DNA from: Prostheceraeus crozeri | Lineage: Eukaryota; Platyhelminthes; Polycladida; Euryleptidae | Length of the DNA stretch: 64,000 nt | Direction of reading: 5' to 3' | Assembly: GCA_907163375.1 (NCBI GenBank) | Contig: CAJQUW010007273.1 | Location: 363,001-427,000 of the forward strand | In this document: piece after piece, positions 54,472 through 64,000 of the stretch | Numbering within the stretch: the stretch's first letter is position 1 | How the letters are laid out: each line of letters opens with the position of its first letter | Program-made: the position numbers and the translations under genes | Notes under the pieces: generated by a model | Databases searched by the model: none | Told to the model about the DNA's origin: nothing | What the model saw: the letters and a program-made list of their open reading frames with translations, nothing else

Positions 54472-55552
54472 AATTTAACCCCTTCGTGCCTATGATGGTG
54501 CATTCGGTTCCCCTAACGTTACTTGTGGCTTCTGTATATGACTTGCTGAGGCATGTTCAGCAGTAGTAGTCTTTTTAGTGCTGTTCCTCGGATCTTAATG
54601 ATAAGTACTCGAATCGAAGGTAAAATTTTTCATGATCTCGGAGACGTTCTGTAGGAAATATTTCTGTAGGCTGCCTTTGCGAGAAGTATAATTGACTGAT
54701 GTAATTAATTCCATTTAGAAATCACATGCTGGCAAAAGTTATGAATCAAACAAACCATGAAATAACATTCGTAATCACCTTGGTATATCATGGCAATTTT
54801 GCTACAATTAACTTACAAATTTTTCACAGATGGAAGATAAACGCAAATACATAATTACATAAACACAGCTGAGTGCACTAACACAGAATAAGTGCTATTC
54901 CGAGAATAAATGAAAGAATACCTCATTCCATTTGCATCAACGCAGAATAGCTTATTCTTGGAATAAAGTTATTCCAAGATATACTTTATTCCGGAATAAC
55001 TGCTTCGGTATTGTACCAACAGCTAATAGTGTGACATCAGGAATAAATTGCATATTTGCTCGCTGAAATTTGATCCGAGTGTTCCCTAGCACAACTTTCC
55101 TTACGCATTCCTTGCGCTTGGCCAATCACGTAAGCCAAAGAGATAGAATCACGTCACTTCTGAAGTAACCGCGGCAGCCTAATCCTTCTTTGTGAGTTAT
55201 TCCGTATAGGAAGCCCATGTAAAACGGGCCACCCAAGGGTCAGCTCGATTTGTCTCAGTTTTATCGTTTTCGCGACTATCATATCACGTGTATAAATAGC
55301 GACCAATCATAGTAGTCTCTACACGTAACCTTGACAAAGATAACTACGTACTCGCTGCGCTAGCTTATTCAATGTTGCTTTCCCACTATCTTGAATAAGA
55401 AGAGGAAATTCTCTGCAGTAATATCTGGAGTAGGATATTAAACTGACCATATCGTTGTAGTTTTACTCTAATTAAGTGCTTATCATATTGTAAGCATGAT
55501 AGAATATCTCATTAAACCGATAAAATGCGATCTCTTAAGACTATGAGGAAAT
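54472..55552. other. stretch without recognised gene
   Basis: No gene found. TTAACCCCTTCGTGCC at 54476 resembles a piggyBac-type terminus, but no partner end is seen. Palindromic GGAATAA words cluster at 54890-55000. Confidence 0.35.
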
Positions 55553-55821
55553 GGGCAAAACGGGTCCTACCGGCTCGGGCAAATGAGGACTCTGACCCGT
55601 TTTGCCCTCTATTCGAAAATATCAGTATCAGTTTCTCAAATGATAGGGGTAAATGTAAAATTGTTTTTGAGGTGCGTTATCAATACAGACGATATGAACG
55701 CATAATATACTTGAAATACGCTCAAAAAGATATTCAATTTAATTTTGAACACCTATGCAGCTTAGACCAATGGCACAATCTCCTTGTACACGTATATAAC
55801 TCATCAAATTCGCTAAGCTAG
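55525..55821 (+). CDS. unassigned 98-codon ORF
   Basis: An ATG-started frame with basic and aromatic-rich composition (containing FEVRYQYRRYERIIYLKYAQ). No family recognised. Its first third overlaps the GGGCAAAACGGGTC/GACCCGTTTTGCCC palindromic motif, so it may be an open frame within an old transposon end and not a gene. Confidence 0.2.
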   Translation: MRSLKTMRKWAKRVLPARANEDSDPFCPLFENISISFSNDRGKCKIVFEVRYQYRRYERIIYLKYAQKDIQFNFEHLCSLDQWHNLLVHVYNSSNSLS

Positions 55822-58800
55822 CTTTTGTAGATGAAAATATGCATAAATGAAGGACATTAGAATTGATAAGAATGATAAGAAAATGAAATGAGCATAGACT
55901 ACAGTAGATTAAATTGCGTCTTTTGATATTTCAAGCGATGGTTTACAATTACAAAAGAAAAAGTAAACGGTGTGAAGGATAAACCGAAGAAGTATTGAAT
56001 CAGGCTTTGCATGAGATAAATGATAGCGATTTTGATGACTACAAATCTAATTAATAGCTGTTAAACGAAAAGCAGCTTTCCGTATGGTGCATGTAATGCT
56101 TTTTAAACACAATTATCTGAGAGTCCTATATGGAATAGCCTAGGCCACCTCACCGCTGTAGCATGCAACATTTACATGTGCGATTATAAGGGTTTAAATC
56201 AGGGCTGTGGAGCCGGAGCCGGAGCCTTAAGGAGCCGATGGTTTTGGTCGGAGCCGGAGCCGGAGCCGATTTATCACAAAGGCTCCGGCTCCGATAGTTT
56301 GAGCTTTGATATAAATCTAGAATTTTGAAAGTTATTAATTGCCATCATAAAAAAATTAAATCATTTGAAATCTAAAGATATGTCTTTTAAGTATACCAAT
56401 GATCTGTCCTCCACGATATCTTTCTTTGCAGTTGCCGCCTTCTTTTGTATTATATTTATTATATATTTACACACATGTGTAATATTTTTTATTGCATATG
56501 TTTCGTAAGACTAATTTCCATATTGACAACGTATTCTCCAAAATCCATTAATTTGAAGACTTGTTATATGCATGCTAACTAGATGATTGTAGATTCCTAG
56601 AGACAAGTCGCCAGTCATTTGTGTACACATTTCCAGTTCAGTCAGCAAAGATAATATAGCTACATTTCTTGCGCAATGTCTTAAATCTAATACGGTTACT
56701 ATGTAGGCTATCATCTATCGGTATGGCTACTGGCAGAAGCTACTGGCATCTGTGACAATGCCAATTTCCTTAGATTGTATTGTAGGCTCTTGTGCAGTCC
56801 CCCCACCTGCATTTTTCAAAACAATTGATTATTCAATTTGATCAATTTTGATTGGAGGGATAACTCTTCACACTCACACGAATGACCTGACTACAAGTCC
56901 TCAAGTGTCTATAGCAATAAGCGACCCAGCCACTTCTAGTAGCGCCCTATTATTTTAAAGGTATCTCATTCACAATGAATTTCCTTTGACTTAAAAATTC
57001 AAAGGGCATATTTCAATGCGAAAAACCCGAAGGCAAATTACAATGTTGACTTGCTGACGAAGTTTGCGACCATGACATCGCAATTACCCACGTAGATTTT
57101 TACAACAGCACGGAATGCTTCACTCAAACCGGTGATGCTGAAACGGACATCCAATGGTGTTGCATCTTTTGACCAGAGAAAAAATGGGGGGGGAGGACTG
57201 CACAAGAGCCGTATCGTGCAATAATATTTCCCCAAATGTCATAGACCTGTGGATTTCAAGAATTTTCATTATTATTTTTTCCGTCTGTCAACACTTTATG
57301 CTGATATCATGCTGACTTATATGTAAACAATAAAAAAAGACTGAGACGCTCTCAATAAAGGCGCCTTTTGACCTCCCTTTTCTATTGTCTGTGACATTAA
57401 ACCACACGCGCATTCGAAAGCTAGCAAAGTAGATGGGATTTCTGCTCGGTGCTCGCAGTCAAATTTTTATTATGCATAGCACCCTGCAACATACTGTGTG
57501 ATACTCCGAGTTCAGTTTCATCAGCCTAACCATCATCAGAGGAATAGTGGTAATATGTTATACATAAATTGAATATAATAATATACATGAATCATTGATG
57601 AATTATTTAGTGCAACTTTACGCCATAATGAAAAATACGAAATTAATATAATGTAAGTTAGGCCTTAACTTATTAAGTATGCTGCATAGAATTACAAAAC
57701 TTGTCCTAAATTAGATATTTTTAATTTTTTTAAGTATAATTTTCAATTGTACATTTCTAGCCTACACTGCAATGAGGCTATCTAAATTACAATTTCTACA
57801 GATGATGAGTCGTGGGCTACCCACCGATCATATTATTCATGGACCAACAGACTATTGAATAAAGGCAATAACAAATAACAATAACAACCTAAGCTAGCCT
57901 ATATACACTTTAATATTCAATAAAGCAATTGATATCTTTATTGATACGGTATATTTGGCTATATAGCCGATACCCTTTCCATGTTCGAGTAGATACAGGC
58001 CCTCTAAGCTATTTAGAGGCATACGCTATCCAGTTTCATATTCAAGCTTTGTTAAAAAGCTTATACTACTATTCGGCCCCTGTGACGGCTAATTAGGTCA
58101 TTGAATCAGCAATTGAAATCATCATCACTCATGTGGTCTTATTTAATGTAGCCTCGTAAGTAGACTGGTTGCCGGCTAGGCCAATTTATAAGCCAGTGCG
58201 GGAGATCTTTATCTAATTTAACCAATCCTGGCTATAACTTTATTTTATCTTTCAGAGATAGTCAATTCATGCAAAAATATATGACAAGTATGTTATTTGT
58301 CATTATATTAGGCTATTATCATTTTTATTATTAACTTAAGTCGTTGCTTGTTAATGAAAACTAATTTGATGATTGTAGCAAGCCTCTAAAGGCCACACCG
58401 TTATCCAAAAAACCCGTTCAACGGATCCAGGATAACCAGCATAGATAGAACCTGAATTTGAAGTCGGAGCCGGAGCCGGAGCCGAGCCGGAGCCTTTCAC
58501 ATCAGTGTCGTGGAGCCGGAGCCGGAGCCGATGAGATAACGCATCGGCTCCACAGCCCTGGTTTAAATGCGGTACTATTAAATGCAATTCCTATCCTGTT
58601 CGAGTTGAATGATGCGGTATCGCATGCGTAAATATATAGAAGTAAACAGTCCTTCAAATACTGACCCGTTTTGCCTTGAAAGTATGACCCGTCCTACCAA
58701 CGACTGTGGGCAAAATGGGTCAAGTGAAATCACTTAGATTTTTTCAATGTAGTTCTTAACCTATTGAATTTGTATGAATTTCAACCGTTTGCAACTGAAT

Positions 58801-58898
58801 AACATGCATTAACGCAAGTTTTAATCTTCTCTGTGATATTAAAGTATTATAAGACAAAGAGTTAATTAAGACATAATGCTAGATGATCCGTTTTGCCT
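55553..58898. repeat. dispersed GACCCGTTTTGCC motif, possible old element ends
   Basis: GGGCAAAACGGGTC (55553-55566) and GACCCGTTTTGCCC (55594-55607) on the left are matched on the right by GACCCGTTTTGCC (58663-58675), GGGCAAAATGGGTC (58708-58721) and GATCCGTTTTGCC (58885-58897). GGGTCCTACC and CCCGTCCTACC also occur on both sides. The hAT copy 56200-58560 sits between the two groups. Without it the span is about 1 kb, the size of a small DNA transposon with inverted ends. Confidence 0.4.
56200..58560 (-). mobile_element. non-autonomous hAT element, 2.36 kb, copy 2
   Basis: The ends CAGGGCTGTGGAGCC and GGCTCCACAGCCCTG are flanked by a perfect 8-bp duplication GTTTAAAT (56192-56199 and 58561-58568). 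The whole interior matches copy 1 (46097-48429) in inverted orientation with few differences. Near its right end it has an additional block of GGAGCC hexamers around CACATCAGTGTCGTGGAGCC that copy 1 lacks. No transposase is encoded. Confidence 0.93.
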
Positions 58899-59079
58899 GG
58901 GCTTCCCCTACAAGCGGGCGTTAACATCACATCAGCGTTTGGTTTTGATCGCTTGCTGTTTGGCAGTGTTACACCATGCAATTTACAATATATTCTGTAC
59001 ACTTTTTGAAAATTTGATTGAATTTAAGCAGTCATACTAAAAGCACAACCCGCAAATTATTTGATGAGCAAGACGGTGC
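58569..59079. other. spacer with GACCCGTTTTGCC motifs
   Basis: Apart from the motifs listed for 55553-58898, nothing is recognised. Confidence 0.35.
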
Positions 59080-59764
59080 AGTTTCCAACAGCGAGTTTTT
59101 CCAGGAAACGAGGCCGACAATGAGATTTTCACAGAATGATGTGCAATCTATGCCTACTACGAATTTGCGCATTTACCGAGTTCTACCAGGTTCCTCTTCT
59201 TGTCTGACACGATCTAAGAAAAACACATGATAATCCAATGGGACGCAGATTGAAGTTTTGGTTAAAATGAAATTTTCTTTATTTTCTCTTATCAACCGAA
59301 AAGTACTAAGTCTAGTGCCAAATCTTTTGACATGGGTCTTCAGGTCATTTCCTGTCATGTGTATGTGACATTATCATGCTACTTATTGGTGATGTATGAG
59401 AGAATGTGGTTAAATGTGGATAAAGTGGGCCAGCATGATGTTGTTTCCCAGTAGTGGAAGCAGGAGGCTTGCCAAGTATCAATGTCTGTAGCTTCATAGA
59501 GAGATGTTTATGAATATGATAAGACTTAGTAGGCCTTCTTTTCAGCTGGTAAGAGAAAACATTGAAAATTTCATTTTAACCAAAACCTGCAATCTGCGTC
59601 CCATTGGATTAATGTGTGCTTTTCTTTGATCGTGTCTGACAAGAAGAGGAACTAACTAGAACTCGACAGATGCGCAGATTTGTAATGACAGATTTGGGTG
59701 CACAGCATTCTGTCAAAGTCTTATTTTCGGCCTCGTCCCCTGCAGAAGCTCGTTGTGGCAACCG
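59080..59764. mobile_element. fold-back element, family B, 0.69 kb
   Basis: The arms at 59080-59302 and 59564-59764 are inverted repeats: ACGAGGCCGACAATGAGATT, TTCCTCTTCTTGTCTGACAC, AATCCAATGGGACGCAGATT and GGTTAAAATGAAATTTTC all recur as complements in the right arm. The central 260 bp is unrelated to either arm. No protein is encoded. A single-arm relic of the same family is at 13938-14130. Confidence 0.7.
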
Positions 59765-60945
59765 ACTTTTAAAATCTACATTCAAGAAAGTAGAGATTTA
59801 TCATAATGTTTGAAAGAACTGTATATTTTTTCGAAGTTTTACGTAAGACGAGTATTTGCTTGTTGTTAACATTTCTAAGTCTAAGAATGATAAAAGGAAC
59901 ATACTTTTAACACATAAAATAACATATGATCATAAGTTTTTATCTTGAAAGTGTGAGGGTTGGAAGATTGCTACACACTGAGAAAAAGAAGTAAATGTTT
60001 CCCTGTATGAATCAATTCGCGAAAATCACACTGTAATATGCCGACAGTCTGTGACAATTGAGCTTCGATTAGGTTGCTTTTCTGTCTGCGGTATTTCCTA
60101 ATCAGATAGAGTATTTCGTGCAAACAACTTCAAACGAAGGCATGTCATGTCAATATTTACATGCAGTTGTCTTTCGTTGAAAATTTCCACCAAGTGCGAC
60201 TCGTAACCATGCAGACTACATGAATAGTTAATCACGTCGATTATGTTCTGAGTCAGACCCGCTGAGCTTCTGATCACTGAGTGTCAAACCCGCATGCTTC
60301 TGACAGTAGGCCTACACGAGAAAATAATCTTCATTCCGTCAATTTCCTTTCTACTAAATCAAGATAAATGAAAAAAATGAAATAGCTATGTCATTTTATA
60401 AGTGCATGCGCAGGTGGTTAGTGCATACTACCGATCAAACGTTCCTGCAACCTAATTTTTCTTTAATTTTCAAAGAGAAGTAGCAGATTCTTACACCATC
60501 GGTATTAAGACCCAACAATGACGATCATTGCAAGTGAAATGGCACCCACTTTAACATAAATAGACGACATTTTATCATAACTTCCCGTAGTCTAACCAAG
60601 TCTTCGGAAAATAGTGTGATCATACGTGGCAGACATGAATGACATTTATTGCTGAACAAATAACTCGATATCATGCACGAATGTGTTAGCGCATAGTTTG
60701 CAGTACTTCTACCATAATTGAACGAGCTGTCATTTAGTTGAAACACAAGACACGAAGCGTGTAGAAGCACGCTAGTCTATGCGGTATTAGATTTCCTACA
60801 TGATACTGAGTTCCTGGCACTGGCACTGCTGGTGCTTACACTGATATTTCAATCCATTCAAAGCCTAGAATGTCCATGCAAGAGCCACTGCTTGAAGAAT
60901 GTGCTGTTTAAGATGCAAAGAGCTGTATTATCATGCTGGAAATAG
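59765..60945. other. stretch without recognised gene
   Basis: 1.2 kb with no recognised domain or repeat pair. Confidence 0.4.
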
Positions 60946-61488
60946 CGCTTTCGTTCGTTCTATTTCATGTTGAACACGGAAATGAATAACAAATTAGCGG
61001 CATGACGATGTCAGCACAAAAGATCAATAGTAAGTTAGTCACCAAGGCAGACGTAGAGTGAACAAGATATCTTTCTGTAGCCTACTCAAAGGTCGGGTGC
61101 GAACCGTTTAATGCACAATGTCTTGTAGATGGACAATAGCTAGAGATTCCTAGAACGGAAAACAATTTTAAAGCGATCCAGTGCGTCATCAACATTACAA
61201 AACATTAACTGAAGATGGCGAGTGATGGCACTAGATGCTGGCCGACTGGAGCGCGGTCGATAGCGGTTTGTGCTGTGAAGCCAATTGGGAACATGCTCAC
61301 GAATTCTGTCACCGAGCCGCCTACCAGTTCGCACCCGACCTTAGTGTAGGCTACAGAAAGATATCTTGTTCACTCTATGTCTGCCTTGGTGACTAACTGA
61401 CAATTGATCTTTTGTACTGACATCGTCATGCCGCTAATTTGTTATTCACTTCCTTGTTCAACATGAACTAGAACGGACGAAAGCACTC
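60946..61488. repeat. inverted repeat enclosing a GIY-YIG relic
   Basis: The arms at about 60946-61107 and 61328-61488 are inverted repeats with few differences: AACAAATTAGCGGCATGACG, AACAAGATATCTTTCTGTAGCC and GGTCGGGTGCGAA recur as complements. The 220-bp centre holds a minus-strand GIY-YIG fragment. Penelope-like elements are known for unusual inverted and direct terminal repeats, so this may be the terminal structure of one. Confidence 0.65.
61140..61334 (-). pseudogene. GIY-YIG endonuclease fragment, second family
   Basis: Minus-strand frame with TGRRLGDRIREHVPNWL, then SSAITRHLQ and DRFKIVFRSRNL. This matches the core of GIY-YIG nucleases of the Penelope-like kind, in which R-x-L-x-x-R-I-x-x-H-V-P is followed by S-A-I-x-x-H-L and a D-x-F-x-I strand. 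The Cys-rich lead, the YIG tripeptide upstream and the last Glu downstream are missing; the frame is cut where the inverted-repeat arms begin. It is not a close copy of the relic at 9602-10107. Confidence 0.6.
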
Positions 61489-62181
61489 GTTGATGAATTT
61501 GGTGTTTTTGTTTATCTATAAATTAGTAAGGGGTCAAATTTCTTTCGAAATAGCTGTAAGGCAAAAGTCAAAAACGGTGACTTCAACATATGACAAAAAA
61601 TATGACTACTGGGTCAACATATAACAGAAAATATTTAATATTACGTGGGAAACAAATTCATTCAATTACAGTGTAAAAACGCACTGTTTTACACTATAAA
61701 ATGTTACTGTTTTAACTAATTTCTAACTATTTATTAAACGGAGTGTAGACTAGATCTGTGAATGGATATTTTCACCACAGATTAGGCCAAATTTCTATTC
61801 AAATAGTCTCGATAATCACAGACAACTATTAGTATAAATAATTATTGCCGCCGTTTCTTTTTTATTTGTCTAATATACATATCCTACCACAATATTTGAC
61901 CCGAAAGTAGATTAGGTGTCAGAATAGCTATTTGCACAAATAGTGCAAAGCATTCATCTGTATTACATTTATCGCGATCATCATGTCTACGCACGAGCTC
62001 AAATGCAATTACGATGAATATCTTTGCACAAGTTCCGCAAGTAACTTCATATTTCACACAATCCTCAAAATCAATGACAATCAGAATTTTATAGCTGTCG
62101 GTTTGCCTTCATTCAGTTTTCAGTAGGATGCACATCAGAGCCGTTAGCAGTTTGAATAATACTAAATAATTTGTTGTAGAC
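61489..62181. other. stretch without recognised gene
   Basis: No gene or paired repeat recognised. Confidence 0.4.
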
Positions 62182-62260
62182 CAGGGTTGTCCAAAGTTTA
62201 CACGTTCGTGGGCTGCATTCAGCACGGAAATAAGACCGGGGCTGCTGTGCACATTATTCA
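62182..62260 (+). mobile_element. hAT-like left terminus, isolated
   Basis: CAGGGTTGTCCAAAGTTTAC followed by CGTGGGCTGCATTCAGCACGG is the terminal pattern of a common hAT group (CAGGGGTGTCCAAA and GGGCCGCAT). I found no matching right end downstream in the window, so the element is truncated or its partner end is decayed. Confidence 0.5.
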
Positions 62261-63564
62261 ACTTTTGCACTAGCGTTAAATTATCTTGATATTCATCATG
62301 AGAGCATATGACGAAATCTTAAAAGCATTTGGGATAAGAGCTTTCCCAAATTCATTCATAGAAACATGTTTTATAAAAATGGTACAGGTTACCTACAAGT
62401 AAATGGTAGTACAAGTACAAGTAGTGTACCTGCATTTTGGACGTCAACTTTTTCGTGTTAATGTCGACTGATGCTAGGGTGAAACGAAGACAAACCTCAA
62501 GAGATGTTTGATTCAGATGTCTTATATCTGGATTTGATCGACTTTATTGAGGAAAATGCTAACTCACAAAGGTGAGTACTTCCAAACAATGAGAGAAGGC
62601 GCAATCCAAAGCGGCGCAAATTATGGCACTGGTCTTCAGAAAGAAGAGGCCAAAATTTATTGATTGGCAGAGTGGCTTTGGTTGGGAAAAGTGATCATTT
62701 TGTAAGTCACACAATTGTAGTTGTAAACCATCTGCTTCTGATATATGCATTTGCTTTCAACGGAGTACTGGATGCATTGAACTTTTCTCAAGGTGCTGGA
62801 AATCTTGGAATCGTTTGCCGAAGTCTTCAACCAGGGTATCAAGGGCTTCAACAAAGCAACAGAAGTCATCAATATGAAATCGAAAATTGCAATTCAAACT
62901 TGAAATGCGTGCTTTAGAAAAAACATAAAAAGCATAACTCTAAAGATGTCCTAAATGAAATGATTTTTGAATTTTTCTAGAAGAGGACATAGGCCACGTT
63001 GGAGGAAAAATTGAAAGATTCTCTAGACAATTTTATCATTATATTTCGAATGACAGCCAAATCATTTATCTCCAAAGACTGATGATCATGATCGTCCTCC
63101 TGTCTTTTATTTTGTAGTGTTTTGTTTTTAAGCATTCAGCAACAAAAGAATAATGATCATATCATTTTAGTATCTTATTCAAATCGGAAATACTCAAGTG
63201 ATGCTCAAATGAAAGAGAATCAATAAGTGAAATACTTATCCAAATAACCATGATTAAATTTACCAACAAAAGCCATGGGAGCTTTTTTTAATACTGCGTC
63301 CATTGTCAGGGACAAGAAGAAATGAGAACTATTTAATACATATTTAACTGTAATATTATATACTTATATACTAGTATATATATGCTCAATATTCCCCGAG
63401 GAGTTGTTTCCAATAAGTAACTTAAGAACTATGTATAGGCAAGTAGCACCTAAGCCTAGTTTAAATTATCAAGTTGTTTTCTTCAGTTATCGGCAAGGTG
63501 ATGCAAGAAATATAGATATAACCTACATATTAATATTATTACTAGTTTCTAAAATATTATAGAG
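62261..63564. other. stretch without recognised gene
   Basis: No recognised gene. If the hAT-like terminus at 62182 opens a longer element, part of this could be its body, but no transposase motif is visible. Confidence 0.35.
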
Positions 63565-63640
63565 TAGGGCTGTGCGAGGTGCACCGGTGCACCGGTTCTA
63601 GGGCCGGTGCACCAATATGTGAGAATTTCGATCAAATTGA
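63565..63640 (+). mobile_element. hAT-like terminus near window end
   Basis: TAGGGCTGTGCGAGG is followed by GGTGCACCGGTGCACCGG (63579-63596) and GGGCCGGTGCACC. A GGGCTGTG end with GC-rich iterated subterminal words has the same design as the GGAGCC elements in this window. The other end would lie outside the window. Confidence 0.45.
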
Positions 63641-64000
63641 TGTTTTACTCAATTTCAATTACAGCTAATTCATTTCATCTGCTATTTTAATCACAGCAAA
63701 TTGGAAGAAAAGTAATTTAAGTATGAGCATGCAGCACAATTCATGCAATGCTAGAATGCAGCACATAAAGATTCCATTCTAATCCTGCTAACTGAAGTGA
63801 AAGTAAAAAAAGTCGGATATCTATGTTTAGAATTTACAACGTGTTCTTAGTTCAATGCAATCAGTCTGCATTATTGCTGGGTATTCGAGTCCCATCAGAC
63901 AGTCATCGTCTACATGACAGTCAGACAGAGACTCTATTATCTTATCTCAAATCTAATTACTCCTTAACAAGTCTGCACATGAGAGTGGATCTCACACCTG
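63641..64000. other. end of window, nothing recognised
   Basis: Possibly the interior of the element starting at 63565. No coding motif seen. Confidence 0.3.

Noticed and set aside
54476..54500. TTAACCCCTTCGTGCC as a piggyBac end
   Set aside because: No inverted partner with TTAA on the other side was found, so it was not listed as an element.

Overview
The window is eukaryotic, most likely from an invertebrate animal. It is AT-rich, has no operon-like gene packing, and consists mostly of nested transposable elements of typically metazoan families: Ty3/gypsy LTR retrotransposon, non-LTR retrotransposon (LINE), Penelope-like GIY-YIG relics, Tc1/mariner, hAT, Harbinger-type MITE and P-element/THAP relics. 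I cannot name the species. No complete host gene is visible; the only host-gene candidate is a short series of exon-like blocks on the minus strand at 7144-8376.

Layout. 1-10 kb: mostly featureless AT-rich DNA with a CATACGAA/CATACCAA-rich tract (3.6-4.6 kb), a 220-bp hairpin element (4704-4924), a cluster of perfect hairpins with two 86-codon ORFs (5.8-6.6 kb), the exon-like blocks, and a broken GIY-YIG endonuclease relic (9602-10107). 10-25 kb: a Harbinger-type MITE with TTA target duplication (10850-11255), relics of two inverted-repeat families, a P-element/THAP9-like transposase fragment (15599-16219), a 1.07-kb fold-back element (19503-20576), a diverged MITE (20747-21268) and a double hairpin (21340-21568). 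25.4-27.8 kb: a hAT-type element with an exact 8-bp target duplication, split by a Tc1-like transposon whose transposase ORF is intact.

29.5-45.7 kb: a decayed LINE (ORF1, endonuclease, reverse transcriptase) interrupted by a 10.2-kb LTR retrotransposon lying on the minus strand (31680-41900). The LTRs are both 889 bp and look identical, the primer-binding site matches the 3' end of tRNA-Gln(UUG), and there is a 4-bp CATT duplication. The LINE is bracketed by two oppositely oriented copies of a 0.52-kb MITE with 8-bp target duplications. 46-58.6 kb: two inverted copies of one 2.3-kb non-autonomous hAT element, each with a perfect 8-bp duplication, flank a THAP-domain relic and a dead Tc1 copy. 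59-64 kb: another fold-back element, an inverted repeat around a second GIY-YIG relic, and two hAT-like termini.

The most interesting object is the LTR retrotransposon. An envelope-like membrane glycoprotein region (signal peptide, Cys-rich ectodomain, RPKR furin-type site, transmembrane anchor) lies between Gag and protease, not downstream of integrase. It is open in frame with Gag at its start and with protease-polymerase at its end. The Gag and Pol frames change (+1) in the middle of this region. I know of no described Ty3/gypsy element with gag-env-pro-pol order.
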